Positions 25,001 through 34,333 of a DNA stretch of 64,000 nt are shown here, piece by piece. Source of the DNA: Ipomoea triloba. Its lineage: Eukaryota; Streptophyta; Magnoliopsida; Solanales; Convolvulaceae. Within the stretch, counting starts at the first letter, position 1, and each line of letters begins with the position of its first letter. The stretch is from assembly GCF_003576645.1 (NCBI RefSeq), contig NC_044925.1, positions 22,921,386 to 22,985,385 of the forward strand, in the 5' to 3' direction. The translations under genes and the position numbers were made by a program. The notes under the pieces were generated by a model, which saw only the letters and a program-made list of their open reading frames with translations, was not told where the DNA came from and ran no database searches.

Positions 25001-25257
25001 AGTCGGCAGTTGCAATAGCTGAGAATCACGTTTTTCATGAACGTACGAAACATATTGAAATTGATTGCCACATTGTACGTGAAAAACTTTCTCAAGGTTT
25101 GATCAAGCTTCTTTTGGTGTCATCTTCAAACCAAGTGGCCGACGGATTTACTAAACCCCTACCGACTCCAGCTTTTCAGATTTTCAAGTCTAAGCTGAGC
25201 ACGCAAGACCTGCATACTCCAGCTTACGGGGGGGTATTAGCATGTATAGAGGGGTAG
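22070..25257 (+). pseudogene. pol: Copia pol (integrase, RT, RNase H), multiply broken
   Basis: The protease active-site segment expected after HSTWI is absent at the N (22070). The integrase zinc-binding region is present (HNRLGH...CDVCHYAK), followed by DIWGP and RSDNGG of the catalytic core; a homopolymer frameshift occurs at about 22795. Further frame changes occur near 22980, 23490 and 24140. The reverse transcriptase is recognisable from WKEAMQAEI and YVDDII. An in-frame TAG lies at about 24310. RNase H follows (FSDSDWA, DNKSA), ending near the polypurine tract. The product cannot be made as one polyprotein. Homology to plant Copia pol is clear at every block. Confidence 0.88.
25223..25234 (+). 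promoter_or_regulatory. Polypurine tract
   Basis: A run ending in seven Gs (TTACGGGGGGG) stands immediately before the 3' LTR, the expected place for plus-strand priming. Confidence 0.75.
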
Positions 25258-25438
25258 TCTAGTCCTTTCCATACCATAGGCAGTTGCAACCACCTTTACC
25301 GCCATTATCACCCTCCATATATACCTTGTATCTTGATTCTGTTGAATAAGTTTTTCACATTCCATCATTCTGTTTTCTTCCACAACCACCAATGCTATAG
25401 ACTTACTTTCCCTGAGCTTCTCTTTTGCTCTCACGATA
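25235..25438 (+). repeat. Copia 3' LTR
   Basis: 204 bp, same limits as the 5' LTR with one visible base change near its start. Confidence 0.92.
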
Positions 25439-26830
25439 ACAAAAGCATAAGGAAGAAAGTTAGGATGTCTTACGTCTTGATGAGTGAAGTGGCAATGGGA
25501 GTTTGAAAATCACATGAGCTACTATCAAGTGGTCTAGAAGCAAATGATGAGAACTCAAAGGGTACCAGTTACCTAACGCATAGGAAAGTATATAGAAAAA
25601 ATCTAAGGAGGTAGGGTGACAATAAGGGTTTGAAATATCATTTGAGTTGCTGCCTAATGTGTACTAAGAAAATACTAGATACCCAACACCGAAAAAAGTG
25701 AAAAAAAAAGTATGAAGGCATAAAGAGGGGACCAAGGATGTTACTCGTCCAAGAAGCAAAGTGGTAACAACCAGAAGAATAACATGAGTTGATACCTACC
25801 ATATTTGTGCCAACCAGGTAGAAGTTATGCAGTGAAGATGAGCTAGAGTCAAAGGTAACATCAAGGGTGAAGGCGGTAAATCCCCTCGCTTGAGGACTTG
25901 TTAGCTCGTAGTAGTTCAAGTAGGCTATGGTTGTTTTCCAGATGAAGAAAACCCAAGTGTGAGCAAGTTTGAGGAAAAATTTATAGCGCAAGTAGAAACT
26001 ATGGAGGATGGGGCATGTAATATTAGGGGTGGGTTTTGGTGTGAGCAGCGTGAGGTGTACTGCCCTAGCATTTATAAGTGACATAAGATAGGTAAACTCG
26101 GACCTCGCAATCAGCGCTATGAGCAAGGTTAAAGTAAGTTGTGGGGTAAAGGTTTAACCAAGAGCAAAGGTCTAGCTTGGAATATGGGTTTAGAGAGTGA
26201 TTATAACTTATGAGGCCGGAGGTAGAGGTTGGGGATAACATCATAATGACCGGAAAGTTCATGTTCAAATGGATGTGTGAGAAGATCGTGATACGAGATT
26301 GCGGATTTAATATACACTACTTCATCTAGTTGTCTAAAAAACCTAAAGAAGTAGGAGACTCATGGGGTCCAAGTTAGGATCATAGTAGTTAATTGAGGTT
26401 GGAATGTGGGCTAGAAAGTTTGGGTTAATTGATTAGATTAGTGGGTTCAGAAATGATCTAGCTAGAACAAGTTATGGGGTTAATAAGTAAATAATAGAAG
26501 TAAGGGGTTCAATGAGCAATTTGGCAGGTGTGGGTGGTAAGGGGTGTCTCTTAAAGGTTCGCTACCCGCTCATTGCCTTTTTTTTTTTCTTTTTTTCTTT
26601 TTTCAAATTACCATATTTCATGATGGTATTGGTCTGTTAAAACCATCAAAAAAGAATTTCATTTTAAATTTAGCAAGCTCGAACTTAAATAAATAAATAA
26701 ATAAAAATAAATAAATAAATATTCACAACTCACATTTTATACGGGCCACTCTATAAAGCCCATCCATATATGGGTTTATATGTTCTGGTGGCCCAAAACT
26801 AACACTAACCAAACTGGGCCGCTTTAGTGC
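25439..26830. other. Old repeat sequence flanking the Copia insertion (right)
   Basis: Purine-rich repetitive DNA with phrases shared with the left flank (see 19161-20578). A T/C tract lies at about 26578-26604 and AAAT repeats at about 26690-26720. No gene recognised. Confidence 0.4.
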
Positions 26831-26861
26831 TTTACGCGAACAGATTATTATGGGTAAAACA

Positions 26862-26862
<1 letters not shown>

Positions 26863-26893
<31 letters not shown>
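26863..26893 (+). repeat. (GA)n microsatellite in the 5' leader
   Basis: GA dinucleotide run just upstream of the start codon at 26913, so probably in the transcript leader. Such GA/CT leaders are common in plant genes. Confidence 0.8.
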
Positions 26894-26895
<2 letters not shown>

Positions 26896-26912
26896 AGAAG
26901 AAGCAGAAAAGA

Positions 26913-28950
26913 ATGGGGTTCGTGCTGAGGGTGAGATTCGCGTCTTTCTTCACCGGAGCAGCGGTGGCGTCGGCAATCGGACTTTACGTTCTCCACAATG
27001 ATTACAAGACTGCCCATCATGCTCTCTCAACGCAGGTCCTATTTCTATCTCTCTCTAATTACTGAGAATTTATCATTTCATTTTCTTCAGAATTAGCCCT
27101 ATTTTGATACTCGAAAGCGAACAGTGTTGATGTTCTGCGTATTCGTTAATAGGATAAAAAAATTGAATGTGTGGAGATGCTTTATGCATTGCAGGACTGA
27201 GGATTCGAGCAAACGTAACTAATAAATTGTTAGGACTAGCTGTTTATTTAAGTTTTATGTTACTATGTCGGTGGAAGTTCAAGCTCCATTTGGATTTTGA
27301 TTGCAGAAAGATAGTATGTTGGGAGTTCAAGCACTATAGTGTTTTGAACTAGCTCCAACTTTAGGAGGTATGCTATAGCAAAATGATCTAAGGATTAATG
27401 TTTCATCTACTTGTCATTCTAGGTCATGACTCATGAATCAAGATTTAGATTTATATGTAGGGATTTCAATCTAACCCGAAATCAATGGGTTCGCTAGAAA
27501 ATACTGGAAAGTTAGCGGGCAAGGATGGGAAAATTTTTAGCACAATAAAAGATCAGCTTGATTAGCCCGATGGATTGAGCGGGATGGTCCGAAACTGAGT
27601 GGGAGGGCATTGTTTGAACTTTTTTACATTTTTAAACTTGAATGTGGAGATTTGGATTTTGAATTATCTGTTGCATAATTATATTTTTGAGTTGGGGATT
27701 GAAAATGGAGATATGGATTTGATTAAATGATGTTTTAAGATTATATTTATTAATGTAAATGTGTGTGTTTGTTAAAATTGAAAGTTTAGGATGTTAATTT
27801 TCCAATATTTTAGTTAAGATCCTGAAAAGTCCAATTGTCCGAGGTTTTAGGGTTAGATAAAAAAAAATTAGCCCAATAAAGAAGCAGCCTGATTATTCTG
27901 ATCCAATAAGCCCGATGGCCCGAGTGGGCTAGCTCGCTCAATTGACATCATTATTTATATATTTGGTGTTTGGAGTTCAAAACTAGACATAGTTGTGCAT
28001 AAACCCTTTAGTCCCTTTTTTACTCTCTTTGTCAATCAATATTGCCAACTTTTTCCTAATTTGTCAGAAGTAGATGGAAATTTCAAAATTTTCAGATAGA
28101 TACTGACTTAAAATTAGTCTATTTTGTGCTTCACTGCTTCTTATTGAAATTTGAAAATGAAGAAAACAAAAGAATCATTTCCCTCAATCATGAGTTCTCC
28201 TGGCTCCTTCATAACTGTGTTATCAGTTACCATTCTACAGCCAATTAAGTGGCCATCAAATGATTGCTGTCATTATTCTTATATTCTAGCACCTGCAGAT
28301 ATGTTAAACCTAGTTCCAACAGCCAAACTTCGTCACTTAAGTAACCTTTTCACTTCCATTTGATGTCTTTAAGTTTACAATAACTTATTTGTTTCCCAAT
28401 TGGCATCTTAATTTGTAAATATGCTTGTGACCATAATTTGAGTTCATTACCATGCTTATAATTTGAGTCCATTACCCATTAGCTCTTTTGTGGTGAAGAT
28501 CCATCGAGTAATTGGCACAATTTTTTGCCAATCTCCAAGGTGTGAATGATATGATGAAATTGATCGTTCATGAACAATGCATTTTATTCGTAGTATCTGT
28601 CAGTGAAATTCTCAAATTCCCCCTTGTTAAGGAAGCACATGTTATGGTATATCAACCAAAATGAATTAACACTAGTCTTTTGATTACTCAATCCAGTGGA
28701 CATTAATTGATGGCCAGTGGCATTGCACTTGTTCAGTTTGATTGGTCTAATCTCCTCTATCAATCTATGCAAAAAGCAATAAATAACAGTATATATTCTT
28801 ATGGTTTTATACAAGTCTCAACCACATATGATCGTTTCTGTTTTTGCTCCTCAGATGAATGGTGTCTACGAATCTCTAAATGGACGTATTTCAGCATTAG
28901 AAAAGGTGAAAGCAGTCGAGGCAACAAAACAAGTGGAAGCTGCTGAGTAG
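26913..28950 (+). CDS. Small single-pass membrane protein, two exons, function unknown
   Basis: Exon 1 (26913-27035, 41 codons) begins MGFVLRVRFASFFTGAAVAS and ends TAHHALSTQ at a GT donor. Exon 2 (28855-28950) follows CTCCTCAG and reads MNGVYESLNGRISALEK to a stop, giving 72 residues. Residues about 9-28 form one hydrophobic segment with a basic N-terminal flank. The second half is amphipathic and rich in Leu, Lys and Glu, probably a short helix or coiled coil. I recall similar small plant proteins of this plan without an assigned role, but I cannot name the family. The intron is 1819 bp and holds repeat sequence. The join keeps phase 0. The exon structure is inferred from splice sites and composition. 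Confidence 0.7.
27036..28854 (+). other. Intron of the small membrane protein gene
   Basis: Holds a repeat-like phrase twice (about 27537-27600 and 27885-27945: AATAAGCCCGATGGCCCGAG-type). A segment at about 27700-27960 is also seen at about 19740-19980. No nested gene is visible. Confidence 0.45.
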
Positions 28951-29439
28951 ACTGCCCCATGCGTTCCATTTCTAAATTTTCTTGATCTTTATTTTCCCGC
29001 ATGTATGGGATCCAAAGAGTATTCATAAATGAAAGTGTAGTTCATCATCCTTACGGTTGCTGCTCTAGAGGAATTGCAATTGTTCCAAGCTTTGCTCTGG
29101 GCTTGTTAATAAATTCACCCATCGTTTGGAAGTACTTACAGTATCTCAATCTTAGGAACATTTGAATCTTACCAACATGATGAAGTATTGAATTTTTCTT
29201 TTCAAAAAAAAATGAAGTATTGAATTTTTAGGCATTGCAATGATATTCCCCTGCAGAGTGAAGAGTTTTTAATACTAACATGTGAACTGTCAACATTTAG
29301 AATCAATAGATACAACAACGGTTTGTACATTATGAAATGTGAACCCCTCCTATTCTCAGGAAAACAAAACTGATTTCATCTAAACGTCGTCATGAAGAGC
29401 ATAAACCGTAGATAGTATTGTACTAGCATAGCTAAAAAA
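28951..29439. other. 3' region of the small gene
   Basis: Probably the 3' untranslated region and spacer. No other gene seen. The last 80 bases before the tRNA resemble the spacer between the two tRNA genes. Confidence 0.45.
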
Positions 29440-29512
29440 TGGAGATGCGGGGTATCGATCCCCGTACCTCTCGCATGCTAAGCGAGCGCTCTACCATCTG
29501 AGCTACATCCCC
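29440..29512 (-). tRNA. trnA-AGC: tRNA-Ala (anticodon AGC), copy 1
   Basis: Minus strand: acceptor GGGGATG pairs with CATCTCC, followed by discriminator A. A box TAGCTCAGATGG, B box GGGATCGATACCC (T loop). The anticodon arm CTCGC-TTAGCAT-GCGAG places AGC at plus-strand 29479-29477. Length is 73, without intron or CCA. A run of six Ts follows at the 3' end, a Pol III terminator. Identical in sequence to copy 2. Confidence 0.95.
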
Positions 29513-29587
29513 TTTCGACTTCATAGGAAAACAAACACATTTCATAAGAGCATATACCGTTGATAGTATACTGCAGCGTAGCAAAAA

Positions 29588-29660
29588 TGGAGATGCGGGG
29601 TATCGATCCCCGTACCTCTCGCATGCTAAGCGAGCGCTCTACCATCTGAGCTACATCCCC
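29588..29660 (-). tRNA. trnA-AGC: tRNA-Ala (anticodon AGC), copy 2
   Basis: Same 73-base gene, 75 bases to the right of copy 1, same strand, with a T5 terminator. Flanking spacer shares phrases with that of copy 1 (AGGAAAACAAA, AGAGCATA.ACCGT.GATAGTAT), so the pair arose by tandem duplication of a unit of about 148 bp. Confidence 0.95.
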
Positions 29661-29930
29661 TTTTGATTTTTCCTGCATTGTTTAGCTATGTAACACTTTT
29701 CTAATTTCGAAATTCAACGATAACCTTCCGGTTGACGTTGCAGGTTTGCCTAATTTGTTTGACTTTGATCTTCTCAAAAAAATGTTTACATGTTTTTTAT
29801 TATTATTAAATTATTAAATATAATAGAATAAGAAGATAAGGCATGCATATTTATTATATATTGACTACGTAACCTATCCTACTACTCCCATTCAGGTATT
29901 AGGCTTGGAGGAATTTTACAACATTGCCAC

Positions 29931-30344
29931 TGATGGGTAAATACCCCAAGGACTACTGTAGGAATACAATGTGTATAGTCCGTGTATTATTGTACCCCTA
30001 AACGGTTGGGTTGTCCCTTAGAAATTGTTAAAGGGCAAGTGACCTTTGGGGAATATTATATTCCTGAAGGGTCAGGTCCTATTTCTATATAAAGGACTTG
30101 ACCCTCCACTGTAATGGCATCTTCGAATCCCATATTCGATTCTGGACCCTCTCATCCCTTGCCTCTCGGGATCCTGATTCCATTCATCACTCAACTCTCA
30201 CTCTCTCTCTCTTGTTCTTGGCTCATCTTCTCCGGGAGGAAACCATAGCTTTCCTCCCCAAGCATACACACTCCATACACTACATCATACACAATACAAC
30301 ACACGTGGTGTAAATCCGTACCCCCGTTTACATTTACACCATCA
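29931..30344 (+). repeat. LTR-like sequence A, plus orientation
   Basis: Starts TGATGGGTAAATACCCC and ends CATTTACACCATCA, so TG...CA ends, 414 bp. A TATATAAA box lies at about 30086, followed by a CT-rich stretch. The ends resemble those of the Tat LTR next to it (TGATGGGTAAATACGC start, CCCCGTTTACATT near the end), but the middle differs. No primer-binding site follows; an inverted LTR begins three bases later. The five bases before it (GCCAC, 29926-29930) recur after the far right LTR at 43028-43032. Confidence 0.65.
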
Positions 30345-30347
30345 TTA

Positions 30348-31076
30348 TGATAGCGTTAATGTAAACGGGGTCTACGATTACGCTACGGACACGTGTGTTA
30401 TGGGTGGTGAAGGATGTCGCTCGGTGGGTCTACCGGTCGACAACTGAGCGGTTCGAAGCTATATCGCTCTACGAGTGACGAACAGTAATAAAGAGTAAGC
30501 AAGAGAGATAATGATCAAATCGCAAGTGTATTAGTATAGTATTGATGAGTTCTCCCCCTCCCAAGTGAGGGGAGTGATCCCCCTATTTATACTAAGCAGG
30601 TCACGTGAGTATTCAACGGATGTCATGCGGATGGTCTGACGTGTCATGTCGGCATTGGCCACGTCGTACAGTCGTTCTACAGGATCTCCGTGACGCTTAG
30701 CTATGCTTGAGGTGGCAGGTTAATTACTCACAAAATGCCATCACTTGTAGCCTCGAGCCTTGCAAACAACTAGAATCTTCGGGGAGCTCAAGTGATTCCC
30801 GTAGGTTGGAATCTCCTAGCTCCCTAGTAGGTTGCCCGTAGGGTGGCAATAAGTCGCCCGTAGGGCGGCAGTAAGTCAACCGTAGGGTGGCAGTAGGTTG
30901 CCCGTAGGGCGGTAATAGGCCGACCAAGTGGTTGTTGACGAAGCGTAGAGTGATCGATGCGGATCGGCCAAGTGGTTGTTGGCGCGTAGAGTGGTCGATG
31001 CGGACCGACCGAGTGGTTGTCAAGTAGGGTGGCAAAGTGCATGGTCCGCCTAGTCCAATTGCGTATTTACCCATCA
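30348..31076 (-). repeat. Tat element 3' LTR
   Basis: Minus strand, 729 bp, TGATGGGTAAATACGC...GCTATCA. A TATAAATAG box lies at about 30592-30584. The U3 part has short tandem motifs (GGCGACCTACTGCCACCCTA-like on this strand). A purine-rich AGAAGTGGGAGAC stands just outside, at 31077-31092, a probable polypurine tract. Confidence 0.75.
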
Positions 31077-31612
31077 CGAGTCTCCCACTTCTTGAATCCG
31101 CGAGAATTGTCGGGTTCGAGAAGTGAAAATGTTTTCTCGCCATTTTCTTCGGTCGGCTACATCATGGACAATCTTTTCTCATGTCGGTCTACGGTTTCCT
31201 TCTCCATGCAACATGCCATCATCTTTGGGTTTCCATATGCTAGAGCAATCCCATATTTCCTCAAGTCCATTACTTCACCCAAGGCCCATCATTTTTCAAG
31301 GCCCATTCTTTTCCCTATAAATACCCCTTCTCCCTTCTCATTTTTCCTTCTCATTTTTTTTTTCGCCCAAATTGGGCAGAACATGGCCAAAAGGCCAACT
31401 GGCCAAGGTGGCCAGTCGACCGTACTACCCAATCGGTCGACTGGGCAATCGGTCGACACCGTCGACCGGCCAATTGGTCGGTCGACAATTTTGACCCCTT
31501 TTTTTTTTTTTTTTTTTTTTTAGCTTGGTTCCCAAAGATAAAATACATACTACTTGTTGATGTTGATGGTGCACTGTTGTTGTTGATTTGTTCGCATCCT
31601 TACTTGTGTAGC
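31077..31612. other. Element interior between 3' LTR and antisense ORF
   Basis: Contains a stretch rich in GTCGACCG/CGGTCGAC motifs (about 31415-31485) and a T tract (31498-31520). If the antisense ORF is transcribed, its promoter should lie here; the sequence around 31315 (CTATAAATACCCC) holds a good TATA box on the plus strand. Confidence 0.45.
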
Positions 31613-33692
31613 ATGTCGCAAGATGATAGCCAAAACTTTTTTGCCCATGATTATGATGATTTGAATGAGGATGAATTTTGTGTGTCCGAGGGTGGGTCAC
31701 CGAACCATTCTGACGATGCTCAACAAGTGAGGGCTCGTCCTGTCGCTCCCATACAATCTGTCCCTTCACAAATTCTATTGAAGAAAAGAGAAATCCAAAC
31801 GAACGACTCCACTTTGAGCAAGGTGAAAGAAACCCCGATGAGCAAAAGTATCACGCCAAGTGGTGATTATGTCGAGTTGGACCCCAAAGGAGCTTTTGGC
31901 ACTCCGGTTGAAATATCTCCCAAAGAGGAGGAACAACTTGCAGATTTAATTGGAGAAGGGATCCGTTACGAGGTTGACCGACGCCTAACTAACATCGTTT
32001 CTTGTCATTACAAGAAATGGATAGGTGTCCATCTGGATTCGCTGAAAGCTGGTATGCGCATCCCCCTTGATCCTTTCCTTGTTGATTTTATGAATTATTA
32101 CGGCATAGTTCCAAGCCAACTGGCGCCAAATGGTCATCGTATACTTGCGTGCTTCCCTCAAATTTGTGCACGTCATCAAGTTACTTGCACGGTCGACCTA
32201 TTCAACTTCCTTCATCTTGTGAAGACTATGGGGAAGAATTGCCACCCTAGCTTCGTGATCATCCAATGTCGCGGGTTGTTTGGAAAAGTTTCTGGTCTTC
32301 CTGATAACAACCGTAAGTGGAGGGGGAAGTTTCTTCGAGTGTTTTTGAAAGACGGGGTGCCTTTCAAAAATGAGTGGTCTCGTCGAATGCACAAGTGCGT
32401 GCCACCACCTGAGACTCTAGAGATCAAGGATGCAGTCGAGAAGATTTCATCAGAGTGCTATTCTTGGGATAATTATCACTCTCCAGAGGCATTGGCTGCA
32501 GCTCATCTACCCCCTCCGGTGTATGGGATTCAACGTCAAGTTGTCCCAGATGGTGAGTTGGACGCGTGACATTATGCAATCTGCTTTGCTATTGCCTTTG
32601 ATTTCTCAGTTGTTTCGCTACTTATTTTGCAGGTCATCTAGCAATGGACCTTGATCCTGACCTTGAGGAATTTGTAGGTGCTGGGGGGGAAGTCGTCATT
32701 CAGTATTGATCGGTCCAAATCATCGAAGATCACTCTGAAAAGGAAGTCTGCACCATCTGATCACCACGAGACCGACCAGTTACCCATTGGACCCCCTCCG
32801 TCTGGTTCTTCTATCGCTCCAGTTCCCTCTAAGTCATTGGGCAAGCGTCCTCTAGGTGAGGTTAAGGTTGAAACTGAGGTTCCTGGTAATACACTCGCAA
32901 CCGATCATGAGAGGGCTCGACTCGCAGAAGAGGACCCCCACACGTACGTGCACTTGTTCGTGGGACGGCTGATCTACCAAAAATGTTCAACCTACTGTCC
33001 GAGCTAGGTCCCCCACCTGCGAGTGTCGTTAGTGATACCAATGAAGAGGTCGCCACAAAGATGGCCCAACACTTATCCTACATACGTACTTCTCCTCTGA
33101 TTGTCAATCGTTCTGCCTCTCTACATCCCCTTTTTTTTATTTGTGCGTGATCGTGTGGCAGGTTGCAAACACAAGCACCGAGCTATTCATGCGGTGTCAA
33201 CTATATGCCATGAAGCGGGAAGAAGAGTCACACGCATTTAAAGCCACGATGAGGGATTTGGAAAACCAACTTGAGTCTTATCGCGTGCGGGTGGCCCAGT
33301 TGGAGGAATCTTTAAAGCAATATCCGAACTCTGATCAGTTTCGCAGGGACGCCATTGCTCATTTCGCCTCTCATCCGACCGAACTACCTGGTCTGCTCTC
33401 TACTTTGTGCCCATCTGAGGAAGCTGCTCTACCTCTGTTCCACATGTTTCGGGATGATCCGGTGATATCAAAGATGCTCCGTAGGGTGGCTGGCTGGGGA
33501 TACCACAAGGGAAAAAGGGAGATGCAACAAAACTTGTATCGCACATTGGAAGTTGCCCTTCCGGACGACTGGGAAGAGGTCCGTGCTGTGCTACCCGACG
33601 ATCTGACACCTCCTGGTCCAGAACCATTCAGCAAGCCTCCAACAAGTCCGATTGATCCTTCTGCAACCTCCTCATGCAATCAAGATCCTTGA
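31613..33692 (+). pseudogene. Antisense additional ORF of the Tat element (gypsy-type transposon domain), spliced-looking
   Basis: The first exon-like frame, 31613-32552, starts MSQDDSQNFFAHDYDD and contains a block with RIPLDPFLVDFMNYYGI and PSQLAPNGHRILACF. This resembles the plant domain described as putative gypsy-type transposon, known from extra ORFs of Gypsy elements. A consensus donor (GGTGAGTT at 32553) and a TTTTGCAG acceptor (32631-32632) bound an 80-bp intron. A run of seven Gs near 32682 then shifts the frame. Further frame changes lead to a final segment, 33162-33692 after TGTGGCAG, with a heptad-rich helix (MRDLENQLESYRVRVAQLEE), probably a coiled coil. It runs opposite to gag-pol, so it would need its own promoter. 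Its role is unknown. The copy appears degenerate. Confidence 0.6.
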
Positions 33693-33949
33693 CCGCTTTG
33701 CTCTCCTTTAATTGTTCTTTAGGTTTTCCTTCATGTGCTCGAGAGGCTGACCCCGTTCTTGTGTCAGTCAGACTATCGTACTCTTTCCAGTATTACCTCT
33801 TTTTATGACTTGATGTTTTTGTGCATCACTTTGACCCACGAAGCAATATTCACTCCGCACATAATGGAAAACCCACTCTACACCGGGTAAAACCGTAGGG
33901 GAGTCTAACGAACATGCCGAAGAGTTTTTTTTTTTTTTTTTTGTGTCAA
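33693..33949. other. Element interior left of the minisatellite
   Basis: Non-coding element sequence with a T tract at about 33926-33942. No separate gene. Confidence 0.4.
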
Positions 33950-34290
33950 GACGATGCATAGACACACTCAACCAGGTAACTTCGTGCAGGTCGACCAAAA
34001 CCCCAAACGAAGATTCGTGCAAGTTGAACACAACCCCAAACGAAAATTCGTGCAGGTCGAACAAAACCCCAAACGAAGATTCGTGCAGGTCGAACAAAAC
34101 CCCAAACGAAGACTCGTGCAGGTCGAACGAAACCCCAAACGAAGATTCGTGCAGGTCGAACACAACCCCAAACGAAGACTCGTGCAGGTCGAGCGCAACC
34201 CCAAACGAAGACTCGTGCAGGTCAAACGCAACCCCAAACGAAGACTCGTGCAGGTCGAACGCAACCCCAAACGAACATGCCGGAGAGTTT
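33950..34290. repeat. 33-bp minisatellite, about nine copies
   Basis: Unit phased on CGTGCAGGTCGAACAAAACC followed by CCAAACGAAGATT, 33 bp. It is bounded at both sides by GAACATGCCG.AGAG and a T tract (33926-33942 and 34288-34306). Because 33 is a multiple of three and there are few stops, three frames stay open and give repetitive peptides. It lies between integrase and the antisense ORF of the Tat element. No spacers, so it is not a CRISPR array. Confidence 0.9.
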
Positions 34291-34333
34291 TTTTTTTTTT
34301 TTTTTAACATCAAGCAATGTTACTCTTCAATGA

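Larger units (their letters stand above)
20579..25438 (+). mobile_element. Ty1/Copia LTR retrotransposon, recent but disabled
   Basis: A complete 4860-bp element: 204-bp LTR, primer-binding site, gag, pol in Copia order (protease remnant, integrase, reverse transcriptase, RNase H), polypurine tract and 204-bp LTR. The LTRs differ at one visible base (TGTATGGAGG versus TGTATAGAGG), so the insertion is young. The coding part is nevertheless disrupted by an N with lost sequence, several frame changes and at least one in-frame stop. The termini are TATTAG...GATA rather than TG...CA. No clean 5-bp target duplication is visible because the left flank is an A-rich run. Confidence 0.92.

Noticed and set aside
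29478..29678. 66-residue minus-strand frame over the tRNA pair
   Set aside because: It is a chance translation of tRNA-Ala genes, a well-known annotation artefact.
30098..30313. 71-residue frame in LTR A
   Set aside because: Lies inside an LTR with no homology; low-complexity CT-rich sequence explains it.
33950..34290. CRISPR-like array
   Set aside because: The units are contiguous with no unique spacers, and the genome is that of a plant.
33943..34313. Repetitive peptides encoded in three frames of the 33-bp array
   Set aside because: Open in several frames because the unit is 33 bp with few stops; no start context or homologue supports a protein.
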